A stretch of DNA of 64,000 nt from Amycolatopsis iheyensis (GTDB lineage: Bacteria > Actinomycetota > Actinomycetes > Mycobacteriales > Pseudonocardiaceae): NCBI RefSeq assembly GCF_024703995.1, contig NZ_JAMXQV010000006.1, positions 310,001 through 374,000 on the forward strand, given 5' to 3'. A program made the position numbers and the translations under genes. Positions 1 to 8,012 of this stretch are shown piece by piece. Below the pieces are notes generated by a model. It was not told where the DNA came from, did no database searches, and saw nothing but the letters and a program-made list of their open reading frames with translations. Every line of letters begins with the position of its first letter. Position 1 is the first letter of the stretch.

Positions 1-233
1 TGATGGTGTCACTGCGCCAGGAGCTCACGCCCGACCACCTGCTCGGCCGGGTCGGCAGCAGCCACCGGCTCGTCGCGTGGGGCACGAAGTCCCTCGGCGC
101 GCTGGCAGGCGGGGCGATCGCCCAGGCCTTCGGGCTGCGGGCGGTGTTCGTCGTGATGGCCGTGCCGGCCTTCGCCGTCGTGGCCGGGCTCCGCGCGGTG
201 TCCGAGGATCAGCGCGGATGTGTTTCGGCGTAG
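1..233 (+). CDS. MFS transporter, C-terminal fragment
   Basis: This is the 3' end of a membrane transporter gene whose start lies left of the window. About 76 residues are visible, in the frame that begins at base 3. They hold a cytoplasmic loop typical of MFS exporters (LTPDHLLGRVGSSHRLVAWGTKSLGALAGGAIAQAFGL) followed by a last hydrophobic helix (AVFVVMAVPAFAVVAGL). The run of 'LLGRV..S.R...WG..PLGAL.GG' type residues is characteristic of MFS_3/EntS-like drug or siderophore exporters. Substrate cannot be told from this fragment. The stop overlaps the convergent YjbR-type gene by 25 bases. Confidence 0.75.
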   Translation, partial: MVSLRQELTPDHLLGRVGSSHRLVAWGTKSLGALAGGAIAQAFGLRAVFVVMAVPAFAVVAGLRAVSEDQRGCVSA

Positions 234-568
234 GCGTTCCAGACCTTCTTCGGCACGCACATCCGCCACGCGTCGAGGACGAGCTCGCGCATCTCCTCGA
301 CGTCGACCGCCGCGAGCCGGCACTGGACCCACTGGTAGCGCAGATCCGCTGGCTCGGGCATGAGGAACTTCTCCGGCTCGCCGGCGACGAGCGCGTCCCG
401 CTGGTCGCGGGGATATCCGAAGCCCAGCACGGTTTCGTCCCGCGACAGCGCGGCGAAAACGATCTGCCCGACCCGGAACTTGGCGCGGTCCCGCACGTAC
501 GCCTGGTAGGCGCGGGGGAGGGTCAGAGCGAACGCGCGGACGTCGTCACCGGTGGCCATGCCGGTCAT
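209..568 (-). CDS. MmcQ/YjbR family protein
   Basis: A 119-residue protein of the MmcQ/YjbR family, small CyaY-like alpha/beta proteins described as DNA-binding but of unclear role. The family pattern is visible: an N-terminal helix (DDVRAFALTLPRAYQAYVRDRAKFRVGQIVFAAL), a central strand set, and the C-terminal 'W......R.A..D..E.RELV.DAWR.CVPKKV' region. The full length fits the family. The start at 568 is the first ATG; another ATG three codons later (559) is possible, and no clear ribosome binding site decides between them. Its 3' end overlaps the convergent transporter gene. Confidence 0.75.
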   Translation of the reverse strand: MTGMATGDDVRAFALTLPRAYQAYVRDRAKFRVGQIVFAALSRDETVLGFGYPRDQRDALVAGEPEKFLMPEPADLRYQWVQCRLAAVDVEEMRELVLDAWRMCVPKKVWNAYAETHPR

Positions 569-621
569 TCAACCGCAGGAACCGGCGGCGCGGGAGGCCG
601 CGCCGCCGGTTTCCGCCTCGG

Positions 622-2052
622 TCAGGCCCGGCAGTTCCGGCCGCGGTTCACGCAGTTGACGAGCCCGTTCATGATCCGCTGCGACATCACGTTGGCGAAG
701 TCGTCGTGGTCGGAGAACGGGTTGTGCTTCTCCTGCGGGAAGGCGTCCACTTTGTACTGCTTCTTGACCTGGATGTCGTGCGGGATGTCGTAGGTCAGCG
801 AGATCTGCAGCTGCGGCACGGCCTTGAACCCCTTGGCGCAGCGGCCGAACTGGTCCGGGAACACGATGTGCGTGCGGTGGTTGGCGCTGTCGGTGTTCTT
901 GCCGTCCCAGCAGCTCGGGAACGTGTGTATCCGCTTGACCTTGCTGTTGGCCGGGCAGATCGGGTACTTGTCGGTGACCCGGTTCTCGAACCCGGTGCAC
1001 GTCCAGCTCGCCCGGGCGTTGGCCGGCCCGTTGGTCGACACCTTCGCGTCGCCGTAGAGCACGCGCAGGAACCGCGGCATCGCCACGACCTTGCCCACCG
1101 GGCTGCCGCGGAAGGTGATCTGGACCTTTTGCGGGCGCAGGATCTTGCCGTCGTTGCCGGGCAGCTCGTTGTTGTCGTCCTGGCCGGGCAGCGCACCACC
1201 CGCAGTCGAGCTCGGCGGCGGGGTCGGCGTGCCGGTGTCCTTGCCGGGCTTCGGCGCGCACGGCGCGAGCCCGCCGAGATCCGTCGGCTTCGGCGCGAAC
1301 CGGGCGATGATGGTGGCGATCCGCTCGAGGATCGCGGCGCGCCGGTCCTTCAGCGGGCCGAGGATGGCGTTCTGGACGAAGTTCGCGCCGCCCTGGCCCT
1401 GCGTCTGCGCGACGCGCTGGTTGGCCTCGTCGGTCTGCGTGTCGAGCTGGTCGAGGTTGCTGTCGACCTCGGCCATCGCCTGGTCGGGGACGTCGGCGAG
1501 CTTGCTCGCGACGTCGGGGCAGGCGACCTGGACGGTCTTGGCCTCCTGGTCGGCCTGCGCGCGGTCGCCGTCCGGCTTCTTCGCGGGCTCGTTCTTCTCC
1601 TCTTCGCCCGTGTCGATGCGCACGACCGGCCAGAAGTAGGCGGACTTGTCACCGTTGCGGCACGTGGTGCCGGCCTTGGCGAGGCTCTTGTTGTTGGAGT
1701 CGGCGTTCGTCGAGAGGTTGCCGACGTAGTCGTGCAGGTGCTGGGCGCCGTTGCGGACGCCGGGCTGGGCGATGAAGTTGTCCGGGTTGAAGTGCTGGTT
1801 CTCGTTGCGGCCGCAGTCGACGGTGAAGGTGCCGGTCGACGCGCCGCTGACCGGGCGCGGGTCGAACTGGTTCGGCTTCACCTTCAGGATGTCGACGAAG
1901 AACGCGGGGTTCGCCTCGTCGGCGCTGGCCTCACCGGTGTTGCCGGTGGTCGTCGCGACGACGATGCCGCCGACCGCGATCGCCAGGGCGAGGCCGCCGG
2001 TCGCGATCTTCGTTCTGCGGGAAATGCGATGGCGCCCTTGGGTTCGGGACAT
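622..2052 (-). CDS. secreted DUF1996 domain protein (copy 1)
   Basis: A 476-residue secreted protein with the DUF1996 domain, a family of exported proteins of unknown function found in actinomycetes and fungi. A basic N-terminus (RHRISRRTKIATGG) precedes one hydrophobic export or anchor segment (LALAIAVGGIVVATT). The conserved N-terminal half has FTVDCGRNENQHFNPDNFIAQPG..NGAQHLHDYVGN, the C-terminal half CWDGKNTDSANHRTHIVFPD and YDIPHDIQVKKQYKVDAFP; a charged, Pro/Thr-rich region of about 150 residues joins them. ATG 2052 is preferred over the upstream in-frame start because GGAGGA lies just before it. A paralogue with the same architecture lies at 53494-54933. Function is unknown; the conserved His/Asp/Cys residues would suit a hydrolase or carbohydrate-binding fold, but that is inference. 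Confidence 0.85.
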   Translation of the reverse strand: MSRTQGRHRISRRTKIATGGLALAIAVGGIVVATTTGNTGEASADEANPAFFVDILKVKPNQFDPRPVSGASTGTFTVDCGRNENQHFNPDNFIAQPGVRNGAQHLHDYVGNLSTNADSNNKSLAKAGTTCRNGDKSAYFWPVVRIDTGEEEKNEPAKKPDGDRAQADQEAKTVQVACPDVASKLADVPDQAMAEVDSNLDQLDTQTDEANQRVAQTQGQGGANFVQNAILGPLKDRRAAILERIATIIARFAPKPTDLGGLAPCAPKPGKDTGTPTPPPSSTAGGALPGQDDNNELPGNDGKILRPQKVQITFRGSPVGKVVAMPRFLRVLYGDAKVSTNGPANARASWTCTGFENRVTDKYPICPANSKVKRIHTFPSCWDGKNTDSANHRTHIVFPDQFGRCAKGFKAVPQLQISLTYDIPHDIQVKKQYKVDAFPQEKHNPFSDHDDFANVMSQRIMNGLVNCVNRGRNCRA

Positions 2053-2636
2053 GGGTGGATCCTCCGGGTGTCGGGCTGGCGGGAGTGCGCGACACTGATG
2101 GGCTTCGGGCAAAGCTCGAGTTCATCAGGAATGCGTCGGCGGGGCGGACGATTTCCGGCCGGCCACCGACCCGACATCGATGGGTGCGCGGCCACCTGCC
2201 CGCGGCCACGCCGTCAACCGGCTGGTTATCGTTCCGTGATGGAAGCTACACCGGGGTTTGACACGGAGCAAGAAGGGATTTCCGGCAATCACGAACCGTT
2301 AGTCGTGGTTTCGGTTTCCGTAGTCGTCCCTGGTCGCGAAAAGCCGCCGGGAATGCACGGGGAATGGCGTACGCGAAAAACGCGGGCACGACGGCCCGCG
2401 ACTGGATCACGCTGGATCGCCGCGCGTGTCCCACTCCGGCGTACTCGGGTGTGCGGTCATCCTGGGCCTCTGACCGGCGGGTTGTCCAGCTTCCGGGGGT
2501 GTGGCGAAAAACTTTGAACCGATCCGAACCGCCGTACGTATCCCTGGGTGAGACCCGCCGAATGCCCACCGACCGGGGCCCCGGCGGAGTGAATGACCCA
2601 TTCATGTCGTCCGGTGACAGGAATGAGTCATTCACT
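2053..2636. other. 584-bp non-coding gap
   Basis: This gap lies upstream of the DUF1996 gene and downstream of the HMG-CoA lyase gene, both on the minus strand. It should hold the DUF1996 promoter. At 2225-2237 is GTTATCGTTCCGT, which resembles GTTACCGTTTCGT upstream of the paralogue at 55059-55071. At 2588-2636 is a long hairpin. Open frames here lack ribosome binding sites and family resemblance, so no gene is called. Confidence 0.6.
2588..2636. terminator. 16-bp inverted repeat, likely terminator
   Basis: AGTGAATGACCCATTC (2588-2603) and GAATGAGTCATTCACT (2621-2636) are reverse complements with one mismatch and a 17-base loop. The right arm ends directly at the HMG-CoA lyase stop codon (2637-2639). 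The right arm is itself palindromic (GAATGAGTCATTC). There is no U-tract, as usual for actinomycete terminators. Confidence 0.6.
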
Positions 2637-3536
2637 TCAGCGAAGCGCCGCCGGGACCGCCGGAATCGCGGACAGGGCCGAGTTCAGGCGGTGACCCACC
2701 GCCAATCCCACCTGCTCCCGCAGCTCGGCCAGCTTCACGACGTCGATGCCGGTCGCGATGCCTTCGCCGTGGAAGAAGTCGACCAGGTCGTCCGTCGCGA
2801 CATTGCCGGACGCCCCCCGGGCGAACGGGCAGCCGCCGAGGCCGCCCAGCGCCGAGTCGAACCGGCGGATGCCCAGTGACAGGCCCTCCCACGCGTTGGC
2901 CGCCGCGCGGCCGTAGGTGTTGTGCAGGTGCAGCCCGAGCGGGACGTTCGGCAGCTCGTCGCGCACCGCGGACACCGTCGCGCGCAGCCGGCCCGGCCGG
3001 GCCGCGCCGATCGTGTCGGCGAGGTGGACCACCCGCGCGCCCAGCGCCCCCAGCCGTGCGGCCACGCCGGCCGTCCGATCGGGGTCGGTGTCGCCGTCGA
3101 ACGGGCAGACGAACGCCGTCGCCACCGACGCTTCGATGGCGACGCCGGCCTCGGTGAGCAGGGCCGCGCAGCCAGCGAGCCGGTCGAGCGCCGCGGCGGT
3201 CGGCACGCCGGCGTTGGCGGTGCTGTGCCCGTCGCTGGCCGACACGACCAGCCGCACCGAGCGGGCGCCCGCGTCGATCGCCTGCCGCGCGCCGCGCTCG
3301 GTGAACACGAGGGTGTGCAGGACCGCCGGCGCGTCCAGCAGCGTTTTCAGCACCTCGCCGGTGTCGGCCATCTGCGGCACCCGCCGTGCGGAGACGAACG
3401 AGCCGACCTCCAGCGCGCGCAGCCCGGCGTCGACGAGGCCGCGGGCGAGCCGGACCTTTTCGTGCGTGGGCACGGTGATCGGCTCGTCCTGGAGGCCGTC
3501 GCGCAGCACGACCTCGGTGATGAGGACTTCGGTCAT
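2637..3536 (-). CDS. hydroxymethylglutaryl-CoA lyase family protein
   Basis: A 299-residue TIM-barrel lyase of the HMG-CoA lyase branch of the HMGL-like superfamily. It would cleave a 3-hydroxy-3-methyl acyl-CoA, classically HMG-CoA, to acetyl-CoA plus a keto acid. The N-terminal metal and catalytic motif is VVLRDGLQDE (about residues 9-18). The metal-binding HLHNTYG lies near residue 200 and the signature GLGGCPFARGASGNVATDD with the active-site Cys near 230-250. The start at 3536 follows the stop of the CoA-transferase gene by two bases, so the pair is one transcript. The combination suggests activation of a branched dicarboxylic acid to its CoA ester followed by lysis. HMG, citramalate or a related acid is possible; the true substrate is not shown by sequence. 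Confidence 0.88.
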   Translation of the reverse strand: MTEVLITEVVLRDGLQDEPITVPTHEKVRLARGLVDAGLRALEVGSFVSARRVPQMADTGEVLKTLLDAPAVLHTLVFTERGARQAIDAGARSVRLVVSASDGHSTANAGVPTAAALDRLAGCAALLTEAGVAIEASVATAFVCPFDGDTDPDRTAGVAARLGALGARVVHLADTIGAARPGRLRATVSAVRDELPNVPLGLHLHNTYGRAAANAWEGLSLGIRRFDSALGGLGGCPFARGASGNVATDDLVDFFHGEGIATGIDVVKLAELREQVGLAVGHRLNSALSAIPAVPAALR

Positions 3537-3538
3537 GG

Positions 3539-4747
3539 TCAGATCACTCCGTTCGCTCGCAGGTTCGCGACTTCTTCGCCGGTGATGCCGAGTTCGGCGA
3601 GCACCGCTTCCGTGTGTGCGCCCAGCTCGGGGCCGAGCGCGCGGGTCCGCCCGGGTCGTTCGGTCAGCGTCGGCACGATGCCGGGGAAGGTGACTTCGGT
3701 GTCGTGGCCGGGCACCCGGTGCCGCTCGTGCATGCCGCGCGCGGCGAAGTGCGGGTCCTTGGCGATGTCGGCGGCGGTCAGGATCGGTCCACACGGGACG
3801 GACGCGCCACGCAGCACAGCCTCGGCGGCTTCCTGGGTCAGCGTCGCCGTCCACGCGCCGATCGCGGCGTCGAGCAGCTCGGTGTGCTCGACGCGGCCGG
3901 CGTTGTCGGCGAACCGCGGGTCGACGGCGAGGTCGGCGCGCCCGATGGCGTGCATGAGCCGGCCGAAGATGGCGTCGCCGTTGCCGCTGACCACGATGTA
4001 CTTGCCGTCGGCGCAGCGGTGGGTGTTGGACGGCGCCACCCCGGGCAGTGTGGAACCGGCCGGACCGCGTTCGACGCCGAACGCGTCGTAGTCCGGCAAC
4101 AACGACTCCATCAGCGAGTAGACGGCCTCGTAGAGCGCGACGTCGACCACCTCACCCGGCGTCGCGCCCGGCTCGCGGTCGCGCCGGAGCAGGCCCATCA
4201 GCGCGCCGATCACCGCGTAGAGCCCGGCGACGGAGTCGGCGAGGCTGACCCCGACGCGGGTGGGTGGCCGGTCGGGGTAGCCGGTGAGCGCCCGCAGCCC
4301 GCCGATCGCCTCGGCGACGCCGCCGAAGCCGGGCCGGTCGCGGTAGGGGCCGGTCTGGCCGTAGCCGGAGACGCGGACGACGACCAGCCGCGGGTTGAGC
4401 GCACGCAGCTCGTCCGGGCCGAGGCCCCAGCGTTCGAGCGTGCCGGGCCGGAAGTTCTCCAGGAGGACGTCGCTGCGCACGGCGAGCGCGCGGACGATTT
4501 CCTGGCCTTCGGGGCGGCGCAGGTCGACGGTCACCGAGCGCTTGTTGCGGCCCAGCGTGCGGAACAGCAGCGACGTGTCGCCGCCGTGCAGCCGCCAGCG
4601 TCGCAGCTCGTCGCCGGTGCCCGGGCGCTCGACCTTGACGACGTCGGCGCCGAAGTCGGCCAGCAGGCGACCGGCGGTGGGCGCGGCGATGAAGTTCCCC
4701 AGTTCGACCACCCGGACACCGGTCAGCGGCCCGGTTTGTTCACTCAT
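3539..4747 (-). CDS. CaiB/BaiF family CoA-transferase
   Basis: A 402-residue family III CoA-transferase that moves CoA from a donor acyl-CoA to a free acid. The N-terminus shows GVRVVELGNFIAAPTAGRLLADFGADVVKVERPGTGDELR, typical of the family, followed by NKRSVTVDLRRPEG and DVLLENFRPGTLERWGLG with the region containing the catalytic Asp further on. ATG 4747 is chosen over the in-frame TTG at 4759 because a GGAG lies about eight bases upstream of the ATG. It is the first gene of a two-gene operon with the lyase and is divergent from an IclR regulator. A palindrome at 4769-4783 between them is the likely operator. Confidence 0.9.
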   Translation of the reverse strand: MSEQTGPLTGVRVVELGNFIAAPTAGRLLADFGADVVKVERPGTGDELRRWRLHGGDTSLLFRTLGRNKRSVTVDLRRPEGQEIVRALAVRSDVLLENFRPGTLERWGLGPDELRALNPRLVVVRVSGYGQTGPYRDRPGFGGVAEAIGGLRALTGYPDRPPTRVGVSLADSVAGLYAVIGALMGLLRRDREPGATPGEVVDVALYEAVYSLMESLLPDYDAFGVERGPAGSTLPGVAPSNTHRCADGKYIVVSGNGDAIFGRLMHAIGRADLAVDPRFADNAGRVEHTELLDAAIGAWTATLTQEAAEAVLRGASVPCGPILTAADIAKDPHFAARGMHERHRVPGHDTEVTFPGIVPTLTERPGRTRALGPELGAHTEAVLAELGITGEEVANLRANGVI

Positions 4748-4768
4748 GCCCGACTCCAAACCACGATG

Positions 4769-4783
4769 TGAGTTGCAAACTCA
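4769..4783. promoter_or_regulatory. 15-bp palindrome, likely IclR operator
   Basis: TGAGTTGCAAACTCA is a perfect palindrome around a central base. It lies 22 bases upstream of the CoA-transferase start and about 82 bases upstream of the divergent IclR gene. Its size and location fit an IclR-family operator controlling the CoA-transferase/lyase operon and possibly the regulator itself. Binding is inferred. Confidence 0.65.
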
Positions 4784-4864
4784 GAATACGGGCGAGTGTC
4801 GCGGAGTCAACCGGCTTGAGCGTGGATAGACTGTGCGGCACACCACGGGCACGGGGCGGGGCGG

Positions 4865-5659
4865 ATGGCAGAGGAAGAACGCAGCGGCACGACGCCGGTG
4901 CTGGTCCTGCGCAAGTTCAAGCAGATCCTCGAGTCGTTCACGATCGACAACCCCGAGCTGACGCTGCAGCAGATCACCCGGTCCACCGGGCTGCCGGCGA
5001 GCACGTGCCAGCGGCTGGTCCACAACCTGGTGCGCGAGGGCTTCCTCGACCGCTACGACGACACCTACCGCGTCGGGCTCGGCCTGGTCCGCTGGGCGGC
5101 GCCGGGCACGTTCGGCCTCGACCTGGTCCGGCTGACCCGGCCCGTGCTGCAGCAGCTGCGCGACGAAACGGGCGAGACGGCGTGCCTGTACGTCCGCGAC
5201 GGCGCGTACCGCACGGTGATCTCGCTGGCCGAGTCGCGCCACCCGGTGGTTCGGCTGTTCGTCGTCGGCATGGTGATGCCGCTGCACGCCGGCTCGGCCG
5301 GCAAGGTGTTCCTGGCCTGGGACAAGCTCGCAGTCAAGGACGCGATCGGGCACGGGCTGGCCCGGTTCACCCCGCGCACGGTCGTCGACATCGACCTGCT
5401 GTCCGACCAGCTCGGCCAGATCCGCGACGCCGGGTACGCGGTGAGCTTCGAGGAGCGCGACCTCGGCGCGGCGTCGCTCAGCGCGCCGGTGTTCGGATTG
5501 AACGGCGAGGTCAGCGCGGCGATCGGGATCGGCGCGCCGACCCAGCGGATGACGGCGGCCGACGTGCCGCGGCTCGCGCCGATCGTGGTCGAGGCCGGCC
5601 GGCGGGCTTCGGAACGGCTGGGGTACCGGCCGGGTGTCGAGCGGGTCGCCGCGCTCTGA
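4865..5659 (+). CDS. IclR family transcriptional regulator
   Basis: A 264-residue regulator with an N-terminal winged helix-turn-helix (about residues 15-70, LTLQQITRSTGLPASTCQRLVHNLVREGFL) and a C-terminal IclR ligand domain. The ligand domain includes LRDETGETACLYVRDGAYRTVISLAESRHPV and the motif LHAGSAGKVFLAW. It is divergent from the CoA-transferase/lyase operon and upstream of an MFS carrier, which suggests local control of uptake and breakdown of one carboxylic acid. The effector is unknown. ATG 4865 is preceded by GGGCGG but not by an ideal ribosome site. Confidence 0.9.
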   Translation: MAEEERSGTTPVLVLRKFKQILESFTIDNPELTLQQITRSTGLPASTCQRLVHNLVREGFLDRYDDTYRVGLGLVRWAAPGTFGLDLVRLTRPVLQQLRDETGETACLYVRDGAYRTVISLAESRHPVVRLFVVGMVMPLHAGSAGKVFLAWDKLAVKDAIGHGLARFTPRTVVDIDLLSDQLGQIRDAGYAVSFEERDLGAASLSAPVFGLNGEVSAAIGIGAPTQRMTAADVPRLAPIVVEAGRRASERLGYRPGVERVAAL

Positions 5660-5738
5660 GTCTTCCAGGCGCCGCCCGATTCATGCCGTTCGATGCCTTG
5701 TTGTCCCTTGACGCACTCCGACGCGGTCCGGTCTGTCC

Positions 5739-5767
5739 TTGACTCCACGCCGTGGCCGTCACATTAT
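5739..5767 (+). promoter_or_regulatory. candidate promoter for the MFS gene
   Basis: TTGACT (5739-5744), a 17-base spacer and CATTAT (5762-5767) resemble a housekeeping -35/-10 pair. The spacer contains an imperfect CCACG/CGTGG inverted repeat. The MFS start is 44 bases downstream of the -10, with AAAGGAGA as ribosome binding site. Confidence 0.5.
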
Positions 5768-5810
5768 GGGTCGGCCAACCACATAGTGGAGAAGTCAAAG
5801 GAGACGACGG

Positions 5811-7205
5811 ATGGCGAACACCTACGACGCCACCGCGCCGGACACCGGCACGATCGCGGGCCGGCTCGACCGGCTGCCCATCACCCGCACGCACCGGCGG
5901 GCCACGGTCGCCGTCGGGCTCGGCCTGTTCTTCGACTTCTACGAGGTCTTCCTGACCGGCGTGCTGAGTTCGGTGCTCGTCAAGGAGTTCAGCCTCTCGA
6001 AGGCGGAGCTGCCGCCGCTGCTGGCGTCGACGTTCGTCGGCATGTTCTTCGGGGCCCTGCTGCTCGGCCGGCTCGCCGACCGGTTCGGCCGGCGCGGCGC
6101 GTTCCTGCTGAACCTCGGCCTCTACTCGGTGTTCTCGCTGCTCGGCGCGTTCAGCGGCAGTGCGTTGATGCTGCTGATCACCCGGTTCTTCGCGGGCATC
6201 GGCCTGGGCGCGGAGCCGCCGCTGGCCGACACCTACCTCACCGACCTGCTGCCGGCCCGCAAGCGCGGCCGGTTCATCGCCTGGGCGTACACGCTGGCGT
6301 TCTGCGGCTTCCCGGTCGTCGGCTTCCTCGCCCGCGGCCTGACCGAGCACGAGATCCTCGGCATCGCGGGCTGGCGCTGGCTGTTCGTGATCGGCGCGCT
6401 CGGCGCGGGCGCGGTCTTCCTGCTGCGGCGCGGCCTGCCCGAGTCGCCGCGCTGGCTGGACTCCGTCGGCCGCACCGAAGAGGCCGAGCACCTGGTGGCC
6501 GGGCTCGAGGCCGAGGCCGCCGGCACCGTCCACGAGAGCCCCGCCCCGGCGCGCGGGGTCAACCGCAAGCGTGCCGCCGCGCCGGTGCGCGAGCTGTTCG
6601 GGCCGGCGCTGCGCCGCCGCACCTGGATGATGGTCGTGTTCCAGATCCTGCAGACCCTCGGCTACTACGGCTTCGGCACGCTGGTTCCGCTGGTGCTGGC
6701 CGCCAAGGGGTACGCGGTTTCGGAGTCGCTGCTGTTCGCCGCCCTGACCTACCTCGGTTACCCGGTCGGCTCGGCGTTGTCGCTGCCGATCGTGGAGCGC
6801 GTCGAACGGAAGTACCTGGTGGTCGGCTCGGTGCTGGCGATGGCCGGGTTCGGGATCGCCTTCGGGTACGCGGATTCGATGGCGCTGATCCTGGTGTTCG
6901 GCTTCCTGTACACCGCGACGAGCAACCTGTTCTCGAACGCCTACCACATCTACCAGGCGGAGATCTTCCCGACGGCCCTGCGCTCGACGGCCTCGAGCGG
7001 CACGTATTCGTTGTCGCGCCTGGCGAGTGGCGCGATGCCGTTCGTGCTGCTGCCGTTGCTGAACTCGGCCGGCCCGACGCGGTTGTTCCTGGTGGTCGCG
7101 GCGGCGCTGGTGGTGGTCGCGGTGGACATCGCGGTGCTGGGCCCGCGCACGACGGGCCGCCGGCTGGAGAACGTCAACGACGAGGCCGTGCAGCCGCTTC
7201 GATGA
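5811..7205 (+). CDS. MFS transporter (metabolite:H+ symporter type)
   Basis: A 464-residue inner-membrane carrier with about 12 hydrophobic segments in two halves separated by a charged central loop (about residues 220-270). MFS signatures are present: LFFDFYEVFLTGVL in helix 1 and GRLADRFGRRGAF in the loop between helices 2 and 3. The sequence resembles the sugar and aromatic or carboxylic acid symporter branches. Its position after the IclR gene and near the CoA-transferase/lyase pair suggests it imports their substrate, which is inference. A clear AAAGGAGA precedes the ATG. Confidence 0.88.
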   Translation: MANTYDATAPDTGTIAGRLDRLPITRTHRRATVAVGLGLFFDFYEVFLTGVLSSVLVKEFSLSKAELPPLLASTFVGMFFGALLLGRLADRFGRRGAFLLNLGLYSVFSLLGAFSGSALMLLITRFFAGIGLGAEPPLADTYLTDLLPARKRGRFIAWAYTLAFCGFPVVGFLARGLTEHEILGIAGWRWLFVIGALGAGAVFLLRRGLPESPRWLDSVGRTEEAEHLVAGLEAEAAGTVHESPAPARGVNRKRAAAPVRELFGPALRRRTWMMVVFQILQTLGYYGFGTLVPLVLAAKGYAVSESLLFAALTYLGYPVGSALSLPIVERVERKYLVVGSVLAMAGFGIAFGYADSMALILVFGFLYTATSNLFSNAYHIYQAEIFPTALRSTASSGTYSLSRLASGAMPFVLLPLLNSAGPTRLFLVVAAALVVVAVDIAVLGPRTTGRRLENVNDEAVQPLR

Positions 7206-7689
7206 CCGCGGCTGCCTCGTCGGCCGGCACCCGCGAGGTGTCGACGACGAGGCGCTCCCGGGTCCACGGCTCGTACTCGCGGGCCACGATCGCCGCCCAG
7301 GTCGGCGGGACGTGGCCCGCGATGCCGGTGTCGCGGGTTTCCGCGCGGCGCCGGTGTTCGGCGGGGTCCGAGCAGACGATCTCGGCTTCGAGCAGCCGCG
7401 CGCCGTGGGCGGTCGCGGTGTCGCGCCACGCGTCCCGGGTGACGGCGAGCGGGTTCACGCACTCGGCGATCACGCTGACGCCGGTGCGGAGCAGGTCGGC
7501 GGCGACCGCCCGCGCGACGACGTAGCCGACCGGCCCGAGCGGCGGCGTCAGCGCCGTGCTGCCGAGGACGGCTTGCTCGATCGTGTCGACGCGCAGGAAC
7601 GAGAACCCGGTCCGCCGGGCCAGTTCCGCGGCGACGGTGCTCTTCCCGGTCGCGGGCAGCCCGCCGACGACGATCAGCAGCGGAGACAC
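7174..7689 (-). CDS. AAA/P-loop kinase-like protein
   Basis: A small P-loop protein with Walker A GGLPATGKST at the N-terminus (LLIVVGGLPATGKSTVAAELARRTG), followed by FLRVDTIEQA. It resembles the zeta-toxin or gluconate-kinase-like group of ATP-binding small-molecule kinases (AAA_33). A GTG start at 7689 places the Walker A near residue 8, usual for these kinases. The upstream ATG at 7722 would add residues encoded inside the neighbouring repeat array and is less likely. The 3' end overlaps the convergent MFS gene by 32 bases. Substrate unknown. Confidence 0.75.
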   Translation of the reverse strand: MSPLLIVVGGLPATGKSTVAAELARRTGFSFLRVDTIEQAVLGSTALTPPLGPVGYVVARAVAADLLRTGVSVIAECVNPLAVTRDAWRDTATAHGARLLEAEIVCSDPAEHRRRAETRDTGIAGHVPPTWAAIVAREYEPWTRERLVVDTSRVPADEAAAVIEAAARPRR

Positions 7690-7690
7690 C

Positions 7691-7980
7691 GCCGCATGAT
7701 CGCACGGCCGACGCCGGGGCATCGGCGCACGGTCGCCCGCCCGCAGGGCGGCGCCGCGTGAGCGCGCGGCCTCAGGTCAGCGCCGCACGATCGCACGGCC
7801 GGCCCGGGGTACCGCCGCGTGATCGCACGGCCCGCCTCGGGCGCCGCCGCGTGATCGCACGGCCGGCCGCCAGGCGCCGCCGCGTGAGCGAATTTGCCGC
7901 CCTGGGCAGCGCCGATCGCCCAGCCGGCCCAGGGCGCCGCCCGTGATCGCGCGCCCCGTCCCGGGCAGCGCCGCATCGAA
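7691..7980. repeat. degenerate ~32-bp tandem repeat array
   Basis: About nine related units begin at 7691, about 7722, 7753, 7782, 7814, 7846, 7879, 7911, 7936 and 7970. The best-conserved units read GCCGCGTGATCGCACGGCC followed by a variable GC-rich tail. Spacing is mostly 29-34 bp. The period is not a multiple of three and no frame has a ribosome binding site, so it is not a coding repeat. It fills the gap between the kinase-like gene and the 3' end of the sigma factor gene. Confidence 0.8.
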
Positions 7981-8012
7981 GGCGGCCAAGTCCCTCGATG
8001 CGGCCGCCCTCC

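Noticed and set aside
706..2517. 603-codon open frame on the plus strand
   Set aside because: It is antisense to the DUF1996 gene, with Arg/Val/Leu-rich composition typical of shadow frames. The equivalent shadow also appears opposite the second DUF1996 gene (53578-55119).
7674..7976. 100-codon frame across the 32-bp repeat array
   Set aside because: The period is not a multiple of three, no ribosome binding site is present, and the peptide is a degenerate Arg/Cys/Ala repeat.
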